A DNA stretch of 64,000 nucleotides from Streptomyces sp. NBC_00094 (GTDB lineage: Bacteria > Actinomycetota > Actinomycetes > Streptomycetales > Streptomycetaceae), in the NCBI RefSeq assembly GCF_026343125.1, contig NZ_JAPEMB010000001.1:6515501-6579500 (forward strand). Reading direction: 5' to 3'. Positions 9,012-16,740 of this stretch are shown here, one piece after another; within the stretch, counting starts at the first letter, position 1; the number at the start of each line of letters is the position of its first letter. A program made the translations under genes and the position numbers. The notes beneath the pieces are model-generated. The model made no database searches. It was not told where the DNA came from and saw only the letters and a list, made by a program, of their open reading frames with translations.

Positions 9012-9581
9012 ATGAAGTTCGAGCACGTTCTGCTCGGATTCGTGGCGATGCGTCCCTGTACGGGCTACGACCTGAAGCGCTGGCTCGGCAGCGAGATGGG
9101 CCGGATGGGCCGACTGCCCAGCCAGCAGAGCCAGATCTACCGGACCCTCGCCCGGATGACCGCCGACGGCTGGGTGGCGTACGACGTGGAGCGGAACGAA
9201 GGGCGCCCGGACTCCAAGGTCTACCGGGTCACCGAGGCCGGCGACCGCGTCCTGCGCGCACGGCTCGCGGAGCCCTACGAGCCGCCGGTCGACTTCGGTG
9301 ACCCCGAGTTCCTGATCCGCTACACCCTGTCCGTCCTCGTCGCCGAGGAGGATCAGATCGCCCTGGTGCGCACCGAGCTCGAAGCCCGACGCGCCCAGAT
9401 CGAGCGCTTCCGCGCGCGCGATCGGCGCGAGGAACCCTGGCTGCCGGGAGTGGACCCCGCGCGCATGGCACGCATCCTGGACCACGTCCACGAGGGCAGG
9501 GACCGGATGCTGGTCGCGCACGTGCGCTGGCTGGAGGAGGTCCTCGCCGAGCTCACGGGGCCGGCGACGCCGCCCGGGTGA
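9012..9581 (+). CDS. PadR-family transcriptional regulator
   Basis: The 189-residue protein has the PadR winged-helix N-domain (HVLLGFVAMRPCTGYDLKRWL, then QSQIYRTLARMTADGWVAYDVE and KVYRVTEAGDRVL) and a C-terminal helical dimerisation part (residues about 95-185) with ARRAQIERFRARDRREEPWL, as in the Vir_act_alpha_C group. Such proteins are usually ligand-responsive repressors of adjacent genes. It is preceded by GGAGAGAG and is divergent from the carboxylesterase, its probable target. Confidence 0.9.
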   Translation: MKFEHVLLGFVAMRPCTGYDLKRWLGSEMGRMGRLPSQQSQIYRTLARMTADGWVAYDVERNEGRPDSKVYRVTEAGDRVLRARLAEPYEPPVDFGDPEFLIRYTLSVLVAEEDQIALVRTELEARRAQIERFRARDRREEPWLPGVDPARMARILDHVHEGRDRMLVAHVRWLEEVLAELTGPATPPG

Positions 9582-9659
9582 GAACCGGCCGGAGGTGGCA
9601 CCGGCGGCGAGCGGGGCGTCGAGGCGGCCCCGCCGGCGGGCCCGTCACGATCGTGCCGA

Positions 9660-9688
9660 GCCGGTACCGGCGTAACGCCGGTACCGGC
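9660..9688. promoter_or_regulatory. 29-bp perfect palindrome upstream of tetR gene
   Basis: Two copies of the self-complementary 12-mer GCCGGTACCGGC (9660-9671 and 9677-9688) flank GTAAC, so the whole 29 bp is an inverted repeat with 14-base arms around one central base. It ends 35 bp before the TetR-family start codon and is the likely operator for that protein. Confidence 0.65.
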
Positions 9689-9723
9689 ATAACGGCTGAC
9701 CGGGGCCGGATAGGGTTCGTGAC

Positions 9724-10305
9724 ATGGCATCTCGTAGTACTCAGATCCTGGAAGCGGCCGCCCGGGTCATCGCCCGGCGCGGGGTCCGCGGGCTCCGTGT
9801 GGAGGAACTGGCCGAAGAGGCGGGGGTCTCCACCGGTCTGATCTACTACCACTTCAAGGACCGCACCGGAATCCTGCGCCACACGCTGGAGTTCATCACC
9901 GACCGCGCCGAGCGGTACACCACGGCGCAGGACGCGGCGGCGGAACCGCCGAGCCCCCGCGAGGAGCTCGACCAGGTCCTGCTCCTGGAGCTCCAGGACG
10001 TCCCGGAGGTACGGGAGAACAGCACGGCCTGGGGCGAGTTGCGGGCGAGCGCCGTCTTCGACCCCGTCCTGCGCGAGGACCTCGCCCGGGCGACCCTGGT
10101 CTGGGTCCAGGAAGTGGCCGGCCTCCTCGGTCAGGTGACGCCCATGGCGCCGGCGGTCGCGCTCGCCGCGGCGGCCGAACGCCTCACGGCCCTCCTGGAG
10201 GGCCTGAGCATGCGCTGGCTGAGCGGTGGCCTCGCGATCGACCACGCCCGCACCCTGATGGCGGAGGCCATCGAGGTCGAGCTGTCCAGGCTGCGGCAGC
10301 CCTAG
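9724..10305 (+). CDS. TetR-family transcriptional regulator
   Basis: The 193-residue protein has the TetR HTH at residues about 5-55 (TQILEAAARVIARRGVRGLRVEELAEEAGVSTGLIYYHFKDRTGILRH), followed by an all-helical ligand-binding domain. It should repress its own promoter through the palindrome upstream. No adjacent target gene is obvious: downstream is a repeat pair and a convergent gene. The TAG stop is made from the CTAG tip of the flanking repeat, so the original C-terminus may have been altered. Confidence 0.9.
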   Translation: MASRSTQILEAAARVIARRGVRGLRVEELAEEAGVSTGLIYYHFKDRTGILRHTLEFITDRAERYTTAQDAAAEPPSPREELDQVLLLELQDVPEVRENSTAWGELRASAVFDPVLREDLARATLVWVQEVAGLLGQVTPMAPAVALAAAAERLTALLEGLSMRWLSGGLAIDHARTLMAEAIEVELSRLRQP

Positions 10306-10504
10306 GGCCTGTCTGACAATTCCCGCCGGGTCCGGCCCGCCCGGCACGCACGCTCGACGCACGGCCGAAACGCCCACGTAGTCCCCCGTAGCCCTTCGGG
10401 CACGGGAGGTACCCCCACCGCTACGAGGACGTCCCGACCGCACGCCGATCGCACGCACCGAACGACCCGGCCTGATCCGACGCGAATCGTCAGACAGGCC
10501 CTAG
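10302..10504. repeat. MITE-like repeat, copy 1 (about 203 bp)
   Basis: The element is bounded by near-perfect terminal inverted repeats: CTAGGGCCTGTCTGACAATT at the left and its complement (one mismatch) at the right, ending CAGGCCCTAG. The interior matches copy 2 closely (for example CGGGTCCGGCCCGCCCGGC and CGCACGCCGATCGCACGCAC), apart from an extra block of roughly 36 bp in this copy around a CGTAG...CTACG stem. There is no coding capacity. The left CTAG overlaps the TetR stop codon. Confidence 0.8.
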
Positions 10505-10513
10505 GGGTGTCGT

Positions 10514-10570
10514 GCCGATCAGGCCGGATCAGGGCGCGGCGCCAGGCACCGCGAGCCCGGCCTGATCGGC
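10514..10570. repeat. Inverted repeat between the two MITE-like copies
   Basis: Perfect 14-bp arms GCCGATCAGGCCGG (10514-10527) and its complement (10557-10570) enclose 29 bp. It may be a terminator-like hairpin or the remains of a third small palindromic insertion. Confidence 0.6.
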
Positions 10571-10576
10571 AGGCCG

Positions 10577-10744
10577 CTAGGGCCTGTCTGACAATTCCCG
10601 TCGGGTCCGGCCCGCCCGGCACGCACGCTCGCCGCACGGCCGTGACGCCCCCGTAGCTCCGCTACGAGGACGCCCCGGCCGCACGCCGATCGCACGCACC
10701 GAACGACCCGGCCTATCCGACGCCAATTGTCAGACAGGCCCTAG
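10577..10744. repeat. MITE-like repeat, copy 2 (about 168 bp)
   Basis: It has the same ends as copy 1, CTAGGGCCTGTCTGACAATT and a right end AATTGTCAGACAGGCCCTAG that is an exact inverted match. The interior carries a compact CGTAG-CTC-CGCTACG stem-loop where copy 1 is longer. The right-hand CTAG provides the TAG stop of the convergent gene. Confidence 0.8.
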
Positions 10745-11319
10745 GCCGGGCGCCAGTCGGGCCGACGGCCGCTGAGGCCGATCACGCGGTCCAGCAGGGG
10801 CGCGTCGTCCGGTACCGGGACGACGGGGCCGAAGACCCCCTCGTCGGAGGCGTCGTCGGCCGGAGTCAACAGCGCCTCGGAAACCCTCAGTTCCTCCTCG
10901 CTCACCTCGTACGCCTGACCGCTCGCCCGCGCCAGGTCCCAGCCGTGGATCAGCAGCTCGTCGAGCGCGACCCTGCCCATGACGGCGGCCGGCAGGTCGA
11001 CCCCGCCCGCCTGCGTGTACCCCTCCCAGGCGTCCGGCTCCCGCCAGGCGGCGGCCAGCTCGGCCAGCGCCTTCGGCAGGGCCGTCCGCCAGTCCTCCGC
11101 CAGTACCGGACGGGACGAGCCGGGCGGCGTGCCGGTCGTCGGCCCGAACTGCTTGCGGGCCGCGTCACGGAAGGCGACGCTGAGACCGGCGACATGAGCG
11201 AGCACCTCCCGTACCGCGTACTCGGGACAGGGCGTCGGGCCGTCGAGCCGCTCGTCGTCGATGCCCTCCGCGAGCAGGGCGACGCGCTCCGCGGCCGCAC
11301 CCAGATCGATCCGTTCCAT
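10741..11319 (-). CDS. TIGR03086-type (DinB/maleylpyruvate isomerase fold) metal-binding protein
   Basis: From the ATG at 11319 (GGAAAG ten bases upstream; an ATG six codons earlier has no such site) the product is 192 residues. It matches the TIGR03086/MDMPI_N pattern: DLGAAAERVALLAEGIDDERLDGPTPCPEYAVREVLAHVAG, with metal-ligand His in LAHVAG and LIHGWDLARASGQ, and a C-terminal VFGPVVPVPDDAPLLDRVIGLSGRRPDW. Relatives are mycothiol-dependent isomerases or uncharacterised. The stop codon is contributed by the adjoining repeat. Confidence 0.82.
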   Translation of the reverse strand: MERIDLGAAAERVALLAEGIDDERLDGPTPCPEYAVREVLAHVAGLSVAFRDAARKQFGPTTGTPPGSSRPVLAEDWRTALPKALAELAAAWREPDAWEGYTQAGGVDLPAAVMGRVALDELLIHGWDLARASGQAYEVSEEELRVSEALLTPADDASDEGVFGPVVPVPDDAPLLDRVIGLSGRRPDWRPA

Positions 11320-11657
11320 GTGTGAAGTGCTTTCCATACAGAGGCAGACCGCCGGGCCACCCGAAACTCATCGCTCCCCGCCCGGCGACCTCCCGCACTC
11401 CTGGCCGGCCCAGACGTACAGGTCGTCGCCGCCGATCACGCTCCTCCACGACCGGCTGGGCGCGGCGAACCGCTTCCAGGCGGGGGCCATCGCGGCCCGG
11501 CGGGGCTGGATCCGACCTGCGAGGATCGCCCGACGGGCCATTCTGACCCGCGGCCCTTCCCGAGGCTCCGGACTCTCCCCGCGAACCATCAATTCCGCTT
11601 TTCCGGTGGGGAGTTCGCGGCATGAAGGCTTGACATATGCGGCCGCGCACACGGAGG
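11320..11657. other. Intergenic region without recognised gene
   Basis: The 340 bp between the TIGR03086 gene and the CebR-type boxes show no convincing coding frame with a start and ribosome site. The right part (11610-11640, GGCATGAAGGCTTGACATATGCG) contains TTGACA, a good -35 candidate, placing the core promoter of the cluster immediately upstream of or overlapping the first operator box. Confidence 0.4.
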
Positions 11658-11673
11658 GTGGGAGCGCTCCCAC
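11658..11673. promoter_or_regulatory. CebR-type operator box 1
   Basis: The perfect palindrome GTGGGAGCGCTCCCAC contains TGGGAGCGCTCCCA at 11659-11672, the consensus bound by the LacI-family cello-oligosaccharide repressor CebR in Streptomyces. It lies about 20 bp downstream of a TTGACA (11630-11635). Confidence 0.85.
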
Positions 11674-11691
11674 TCATTCGTCGGCCTAGGT

Positions 11692-11707
11692 GTGGGAGCG
11701 CTCCCAC
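11692..11707. promoter_or_regulatory. CebR-type operator box 2
   Basis: A second perfect GTGGGAGCGCTCCCAC lies with its centre 34 bp (about three helical turns) from box 1 and 90 bp upstream of the radical SAM start. Same-face placement would suit cooperative repression. Confidence 0.85.
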
Positions 11708-11797
11708 GTGTGGCTCTCCTCCCCGCGAGCCACGCGCCGCAGGACCAGTGCGTCAGTCGGTACGTCTCTCAGCGACTCAGTCTGGAGTTCCACCTTC

Positions 11798-12946
11798 ATG
11801 GTCAGCACCGCTCCCACTCCGCCCGAACCCCGGCTCGGAACAGAGCATGTCGAACGCAATCTCGACCTCGTCGACAAGATCTACCAGCGGTCGGTCTACC
11901 CCTCGGTCCTCGACGTCGCCGAGGGCAGGCGGCTCCCGGCGCCTCTGGTGGTCGACCTCGACCCGACGACGGTCTGCGACCTGGCCTGCCCCGAGTGCAT
12001 CAGCTCCTCCGTCCTGAACCTGGGCCAGCTGGGCCGGGACCGCATCGTCGATCTCGCGCACGAGCTCGCCGATTCCCAGGTCCGCGCGGTGATCCTCATC
12101 GGCGGCGGCGAGCCGCTGCTGCACCGCTCGATCGGCCGGGTCATCGACGTCCTGCACTCCGCCGGCATCCAGCTGGGCCTGGTGACCAACGGCACGCAGA
12201 TCGACCGCCACATCGACCAGCTGGCCGACAAGGTCTCCTGGGTGCGCGTCTCCATGGACGCCGGCACCGAGGAGACGTACGCCCGCTTCCGGCCCAGCCG
12301 GGGCAAGCGGAGCGTCTTCCCCCTCGTCATCGAGAACATGCGGCAGCTGGCGAAGCGCAAGTCGGGACGCCTGGGGTACTCGTTCCTGCTGATGCAGCGC
12401 CGGGACGAGCAGGGCGACGTCGTCGAGTCCAACTACCACGAGCTCTACACCGCGGGGCTGCTCGCCAAGGAACTCGGCTGCGACTACCTCGAGGTCAAGG
12501 CGATGCTGGACGACGACCACTTCACGGTCAACCAGCGGGCCGAGGACATCGAGCTCGTCGAGGAGCAGATCGCCCGGCTCAGGGAGATCCAGACCCCGGA
12601 CTTCCACCTCCTGTACTCCTCCAACTGGCAGGCCGTGCGCGAGGGCGCCGACCCGGTGCAGGCCAAGGAGTACCGCTCCTGCCACGTCGCCGAACTGCGC
12701 ACCACCGTCACCCCCAACGGCGTCTTCGTCTGCCCCTACCACCGGGGCAACGCCAAGGGGCGCATCGGCGACATCGAGCAGAGCACCTTCGCCGAGATGT
12801 GGGCGGCCGCCGACACCACGGTGATCGACCCCCACCGGGACTGCCAGTTCGTCTGCGCGCGGCACGCCACCAACCTCGCCATCGCGGCGCAGCCGGGCCG
12901 GAGCGGACCCGCCCCGCTCGTCGACGACTTCGACCCCTTCATCTGA
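11798..12946 (+). CDS. Radical SAM enzyme with C-terminal SPASM/twitch-like Cys region
   Basis: The ATG at 11798 (GGAG at 11784) is chosen because earlier in-frame codons run through the operator. The 382-residue protein has the radical SAM cluster CDLACPEC (C60, C64, C67), the GGE-type SAM motif LIGGGEPLL, and a barrel ending in a second Cys-rich part: CHVAELRTTVTPNGVFVCPYHRG and CQFVCARH. The latter suggests an auxiliary Fe-S cluster as in SPASM/twitch dehydrogenases and peptide- or sugar-modifying enzymes. No precursor peptide is encoded nearby, so a sugar or small-molecule substrate is more likely. It is the first gene of a tightly spaced six-gene operon under CebR-type boxes. Confidence 0.85.
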   Translation: MVSTAPTPPEPRLGTEHVERNLDLVDKIYQRSVYPSVLDVAEGRRLPAPLVVDLDPTTVCDLACPECISSSVLNLGQLGRDRIVDLAHELADSQVRAVILIGGGEPLLHRSIGRVIDVLHSAGIQLGLVTNGTQIDRHIDQLADKVSWVRVSMDAGTEETYARFRPSRGKRSVFPLVIENMRQLAKRKSGRLGYSFLLMQRRDEQGDVVESNYHELYTAGLLAKELGCDYLEVKAMLDDDHFTVNQRAEDIELVEEQIARLREIQTPDFHLLYSSNWQAVREGADPVQAKEYRSCHVAELRTTVTPNGVFVCPYHRGNAKGRIGDIEQSTFAEMWAAADTTVIDPHRDCQFVCARHATNLAIAAQPGRSGPAPLVDDFDPFI

Positions 12947-12957
12947 GGACGGCCGCC

Positions 12958-14523
12958 ATGCGCATCGCCGTGATCGGAGCCGGCGCCGCCGGTCTCACCA
13001 GTGCCAAGCAGGCCCGGGCGGCCGGCCATGACGTGGTGGCGTACGAGAGCCATGACGATCTGGGCGGCATCTGGAACCCGGACTCCCACGGGGCCTATGC
13101 CGGGGTACGCATGCAGAGCTCCCGCATGAGCATGCCGTTCTCCGACCATCCGCCACGGTTCTCCGCCCACTTCCCCACCCTCGCCGACGTGCACGGCTAT
13201 CTGTGCGACTACGCCGACCGCTTCGGGCTCCTGGAACTGATCCGCTTCGGCAGCCCGGTGACCCGGGTGGCCAAGCGGGACGGGCGGTGGGAGGTCACCG
13301 CCGGACAGGACCCGCGCAGCACCCGGACCGACCGCTTCGACGCCGTGATGGTCGCGAACGGCGAACTCTGGCAGCCCCGCAGGCCGGCCGGCGTGCCGGC
13401 CGAGGACACCGGCGTGCGGGTGCTCACCTCCCAGGAGTTCCGCTCCGCGAGGGACTTCCGGGACCTGCGCGTCCTGGTCCTCGGCGGCGGGGTCAGCGGC
13501 GCGGACATCGCCTCCGACCTGGTGCCCCATGCCGCACGGGTCGACTGGTCGGTACGCCGCCGGGCGCTGTTCCTGCCCCGGGAGATCGGGGGTGCCTTCA
13601 ACGACGCGCTCTTCTCGTACGCGGGACGGGTGGCCGTCGAGGACGTCCCGTACGCCACCTATCTGGCCTGGCTGGAGGAGTGGCTGCCCGACTACATGCG
13701 GATGTACCGGGCCACCGGTCTGCTGCCGGAGGACGGTTTCCACGGAGCGGTCCACGTCAACGAGAAGATCGTCCCGCGCGTGTACGAGGGCGGGGTGAGG
13801 GTGGTGCCCGCGTTCGCCTCCTTCGCCGCCGACGGCTCGGCGGTCTTCACGGACGGCACCCGCGAGACGTACGACGTGGTCCTGCTCTGCCTCGGCTACG
13901 AGCCGCCCGACTACGGGTTCATCGAGGGGCTGCGCCGCGAGGACCTCTACGAGCACCACTTCCACCGTCACGATCCCACGCTCACCGTCATCAACACCCC
14001 GGTGGACACCGAGGCGTTCGGAACCGCCTGCCCCTACTTCGAGGCGGTCGCCGGCTGGGTGGTGAGCGTGCTGTCCGGCAAGGCGTCCCTGCCCGACGCG
14101 GCGGCCCGCGCCGACTGGTGCGCCCGCCACATGGCGGACCTGAACGACCGCCGCTACCTCGACTGTTGGCTGGAGACCATCCGCCTGGGGCTCCTCGGCG
14201 GCACACTGCCCGACCCCGCGACCGAGTTCCGGGCGTACTGGACGCTGGTGTCGAGCCAGGTAGCGCCGGGCAATCTGCGCCCCTCGGAGGCCCCGCCACT
14301 GCCGGCCGTCCACGACGAGAGGCTCGGGCTGGCGGACGTACGGCACCGGATCCTCGCGGCCCTGCCGCCGCGGACCCGCGAACAGCTCCTCGCCCGGAAC
14401 GAGATCGGGGCGGACGACCTCGCCGCCGCGGCCCGCGTACCGGTCGGCCGGGAGCTGCCGCCCTGGCTGCCGTACCGCCAGCGGCACACCGACACCGCCC
14501 TCACCGCCGGAAGGTGCGCATGA
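12958..14523 (+). CDS. FAD-dependent monooxygenase (flavin-containing / Baeyer-Villiger type)
   Basis: The 521-residue protein has an N-terminal FAD Rossmann motif (VIGAGAAGLTSAKQARAAG, then LGGIWNPD), an NADPH-binding motif near residue 178 (VLGGGVSGADIASDL), and LCLGYEPPDY toward the end of the flavin domain. The arrangement fits class B flavoprotein monooxygenases that use NADPH and O2. The C-terminal 110 residues are Arg- and Pro-rich and not typical. It begins 11 bp after the radical SAM stop and ends in an ATGA overlap with the transporter. The substrate is presumably the product or precursor made by the cluster. Confidence 0.88.
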   Translation: MRIAVIGAGAAGLTSAKQARAAGHDVVAYESHDDLGGIWNPDSHGAYAGVRMQSSRMSMPFSDHPPRFSAHFPTLADVHGYLCDYADRFGLLELIRFGSPVTRVAKRDGRWEVTAGQDPRSTRTDRFDAVMVANGELWQPRRPAGVPAEDTGVRVLTSQEFRSARDFRDLRVLVLGGGVSGADIASDLVPHAARVDWSVRRRALFLPREIGGAFNDALFSYAGRVAVEDVPYATYLAWLEEWLPDYMRMYRATGLLPEDGFHGAVHVNEKIVPRVYEGGVRVVPAFASFAADGSAVFTDGTRETYDVVLLCLGYEPPDYGFIEGLRREDLYEHHFHRHDPTLTVINTPVDTEAFGTACPYFEAVAGWVVSVLSGKASLPDAAARADWCARHMADLNDRRYLDCWLETIRLGLLGGTLPDPATEFRAYWTLVSSQVAPGNLRPSEAPPLPAVHDERLGLADVRHRILAALPPRTREQLLARNEIGADDLAAAARVPVGRELPPWLPYRQRHTDTALTAGRCA

Positions 14524-15809
14524 CCACCGAGACCGACGGCGTCCCCGGCACCCCGGGCACGCCCCACGAACCCGGAGTCGCCCCGACCGCCCCGCCGGGG
14601 CGACTCCGGCTGCTCACGGACCCCGCGGTGAACAGCCTGATCGGGGCCACCGGCACGGTCGGCCTCGCCGGGGCGTTCGTCGTCCCCACCGTCAGCCTCT
14701 TCCTCTCCGAGGCGGTGGCCGCGACGCCCCTGATGATCGGGCTGTTCTTCGCGGGCCGGGCCATCGCCGAGGTCGGCACCGACCTCTGCGTCGGCGTCCT
14801 TTCGGACCGGCTGCGGGACCGCCGTACGATCCTCGTCCTCACCGCGCTCTTCAACGCCGGCGGGGCGCTCTGCTACTCCCTGGTACGCAACTACTACGCC
14901 CTCTTCCTCGCCGGTGTCGTCCTCTTCGGCCTCGGCGGGGCCTGCTTCGGTCAACTCTTCGCCTATACCCGAGAGTTCGCCGAGTCCCGGCGGATCGACG
15001 TCTCCTTCTTCAACGGCTTTCTGCGCTCCGTCACCTCGCTGGCCTGGGTGGTGGGGCCACCCATCGCGTTCTGGCTCGTGGCCCGCTGGGACTTCACCGT
15101 CCTGTACGCCTGCACGACCGGCCTGTCGCTGCTCGCCGCGGTGCTGTGCCGCTGGGGCCTGCCCGATGTCGCCCAGAAACGCGAGGGCGCGGAGCCGACC
15201 GGCTTCCGCGACATGTTCAGGGGGATCGGCAGGCGGCCTCTCCTGCTGCTGGTGTCGATCGTGCTGCTGCTCGCGGCCAACATGATGTACCAGATCGCCC
15301 TGACGCTCTATCTCACCGAGGAGCTGGGGCTGGGCCCCGGCTTCGCCGGGGTCCTGCTCGGCCTCAGCGCCGCCCTCGAGATCCCGATCATGGTGTACGT
15401 CGGCTCACGTGCCGAACGCATCGGCAAACTGCGCCTGGTGGTCGCCGCCGCCCTCTGCGCCACGCTGTTCTTCGCCGTGCTGCCGTTCGCCTCGGACAAG
15501 CCGGCGCTGCTGTTGCTGCAAGTGCCCAACGCCGTCTGGACCGCCGTGGTCATGAGCGTGCCCGTGGTGATCCTCCAGGACACGCTGCCCGGGCGGCTGG
15601 GCGTGGCGTCCTCGCTCTACGCCAGCGCCTTCAAGACGGGCATGTTCCTCGGCGGCCTGGCCGTCGGACTGGTCGCGACCTGGACGGGCTACGCCCAGGT
15701 GTTCTGGGTCTGCGCCGGACTGACCGCGCTCGCCGCCCTGCTGCTCCTCCTTCCCCACCCCGCCCAGGCCCCCGAGGCCGTCGAACCCAGCGAAGGGAAA
15801 CCCGCGTGA
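14520..15809 (+). CDS. MFS transporter resembling sugar-efflux (SET) proteins
   Basis: The 429-residue protein has a soluble Pro-rich N-terminus (about 38 residues) and 12 predicted membrane helices, starting NSLIGATGTVGLAGAFVVPTVSLF. The loop GVLSDRLRDRRTILV is the MFS signature. The pattern MIGLFFAGRAIAEVG and the second half (MMYQIALTLYLTEELGLGP, EIPIMVYVGSRAERIGKLRL) resemble bacterial SetA/SetB sugar efflux transporters. It overlaps the monooxygenase by ATGA and the glycosyltransferase by GTGA. A role exporting the glycosylated product is inferred. Confidence 0.82.
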   Translation: MTTETDGVPGTPGTPHEPGVAPTAPPGRLRLLTDPAVNSLIGATGTVGLAGAFVVPTVSLFLSEAVAATPLMIGLFFAGRAIAEVGTDLCVGVLSDRLRDRRTILVLTALFNAGGALCYSLVRNYYALFLAGVVLFGLGGACFGQLFAYTREFAESRRIDVSFFNGFLRSVTSLAWVVGPPIAFWLVARWDFTVLYACTTGLSLLAAVLCRWGLPDVAQKREGAEPTGFRDMFRGIGRRPLLLLVSIVLLLAANMMYQIALTLYLTEELGLGPGFAGVLLGLSAALEIPIMVYVGSRAERIGKLRLVVAAALCATLFFAVLPFASDKPALLLLQVPNAVWTAVVMSVPVVILQDTLPGRLGVASSLYASAFKTGMFLGGLAVGLVATWTGYAQVFWVCAGLTALAALLLLLPHPAQAPEAVEPSEGKPA

Positions 15810-16717
15810 CCGACACCGTCGCCTGTTCCGTGATCGTGCCCACCTACGACCGTGCCGAGCTGCTTCGGCACACCCTGGAGTCGCTGACCCGCCAGAGCGT
15901 CGGCCGGGACGCCTTCGAGGTGCTGGTCGTCGACGACGGTTCCCGCGACGACACGCGGCAGCTGGTGGCCGGCTACGAGGACCGCCTCGACCTGCGGTAC
16001 TTCTTCCAGGAGGACGAGGGATACCGGGTCGCCAAGGCCCGGAACACCGGCATCGCGCACGCCCGCGGCCCGGTCTCGGTCTTCGTCGACTCGGGTGTCA
16101 TCCTCCACTCCGGCGCGTTGGCCGCCCATCTCGCCGCGCATGGGGAGGCGGACGGGCCCATAGCAGTCTGCGGCTATGTCTTCTGCTTCAACGAGGGCAA
16201 CGAGGACGGGGAGTTGATCGCGCGCAGCATCGACTACGCCGATCCGGACGCCTCCATCCGAGGGTTCGACGAGCAGCGCCGCTGGCTGGACATCCGCGAG
16301 GAGTTCTACGAGCGGTACGGCGAGGACCTGGGCGCTCTCACCGCCCCCTGGCTCATGTACTGGACGTGCAACGTCTCCGCCTCCACCGCACAGTTGCGGG
16401 AGGTCGGCATGTTCGACGAGGAGTACCGGTCCTGGGGTGCCGAGGACATCGACGTGGCGTACCGACTGCACCTGGCGGGGGCTCGGTTCGTGCTACGGCG
16501 GGACGCCTCCTCGATCCACTGTCCGCACCCCAAGAGCTTCGAGGACAACATGCGGACAGCCGCCGCCAACTACGAGTACTTCGCCGCGAAGTTCGATACG
16601 CCGATCGCCCATCTGGTTCCCCCGCACCACTTCTTCGACATCGAGGACATCATCCGGGAGCGCGGACTGCGGGACATCGCACCGCCGCGCCCGGTCACCG
16701 CACCGGTCGCCCGGTGA
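15806..16717 (+). CDS. GT2-family glycosyltransferase with GT7C-like motif
   Basis: The 303-residue protein starts at a GTG overlapping the previous stop. It has the GT-A nucleotide-sugar binding start SVIVPTYDRAELLRHTLESL, the DDGS motif at D43-D44, FVDSGVILH in place of the usual DxD strand, and the acceptor-side motif SWGAEDIDVAYRLHLAGARF. The last is typical of the galactosyltransferase 7 C-terminal family and GalNAc-transferase-like enzymes. It likely transfers a sugar or amino sugar from a nucleotide donor. Adjacent PIG-L and GH3 genes suggest that the product is deacetylated and later hydrolysed. Confidence 0.87.
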   Translation: MTDTVACSVIVPTYDRAELLRHTLESLTRQSVGRDAFEVLVVDDGSRDDTRQLVAGYEDRLDLRYFFQEDEGYRVAKARNTGIAHARGPVSVFVDSGVILHSGALAAHLAAHGEADGPIAVCGYVFCFNEGNEDGELIARSIDYADPDASIRGFDEQRRWLDIREEFYERYGEDLGALTAPWLMYWTCNVSASTAQLREVGMFDEEYRSWGAEDIDVAYRLHLAGARFVLRRDASSIHCPHPKSFEDNMRTAAANYEYFAAKFDTPIAHLVPPHHFFDIEDIIRERGLRDIAPPRPVTAPVAR

Positions 16718-16740
16718 CCCCGCCCCTTCAGGGAGTCTGG

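Noticed and set aside
11690..11797. N-terminal extension of the radical SAM protein starting at an ATG or GTG inside the operator region
   Set aside because: It would place the start codon inside a CebR-type box, has no ribosome site and encodes non-conserved Ser/Arg-rich residues.
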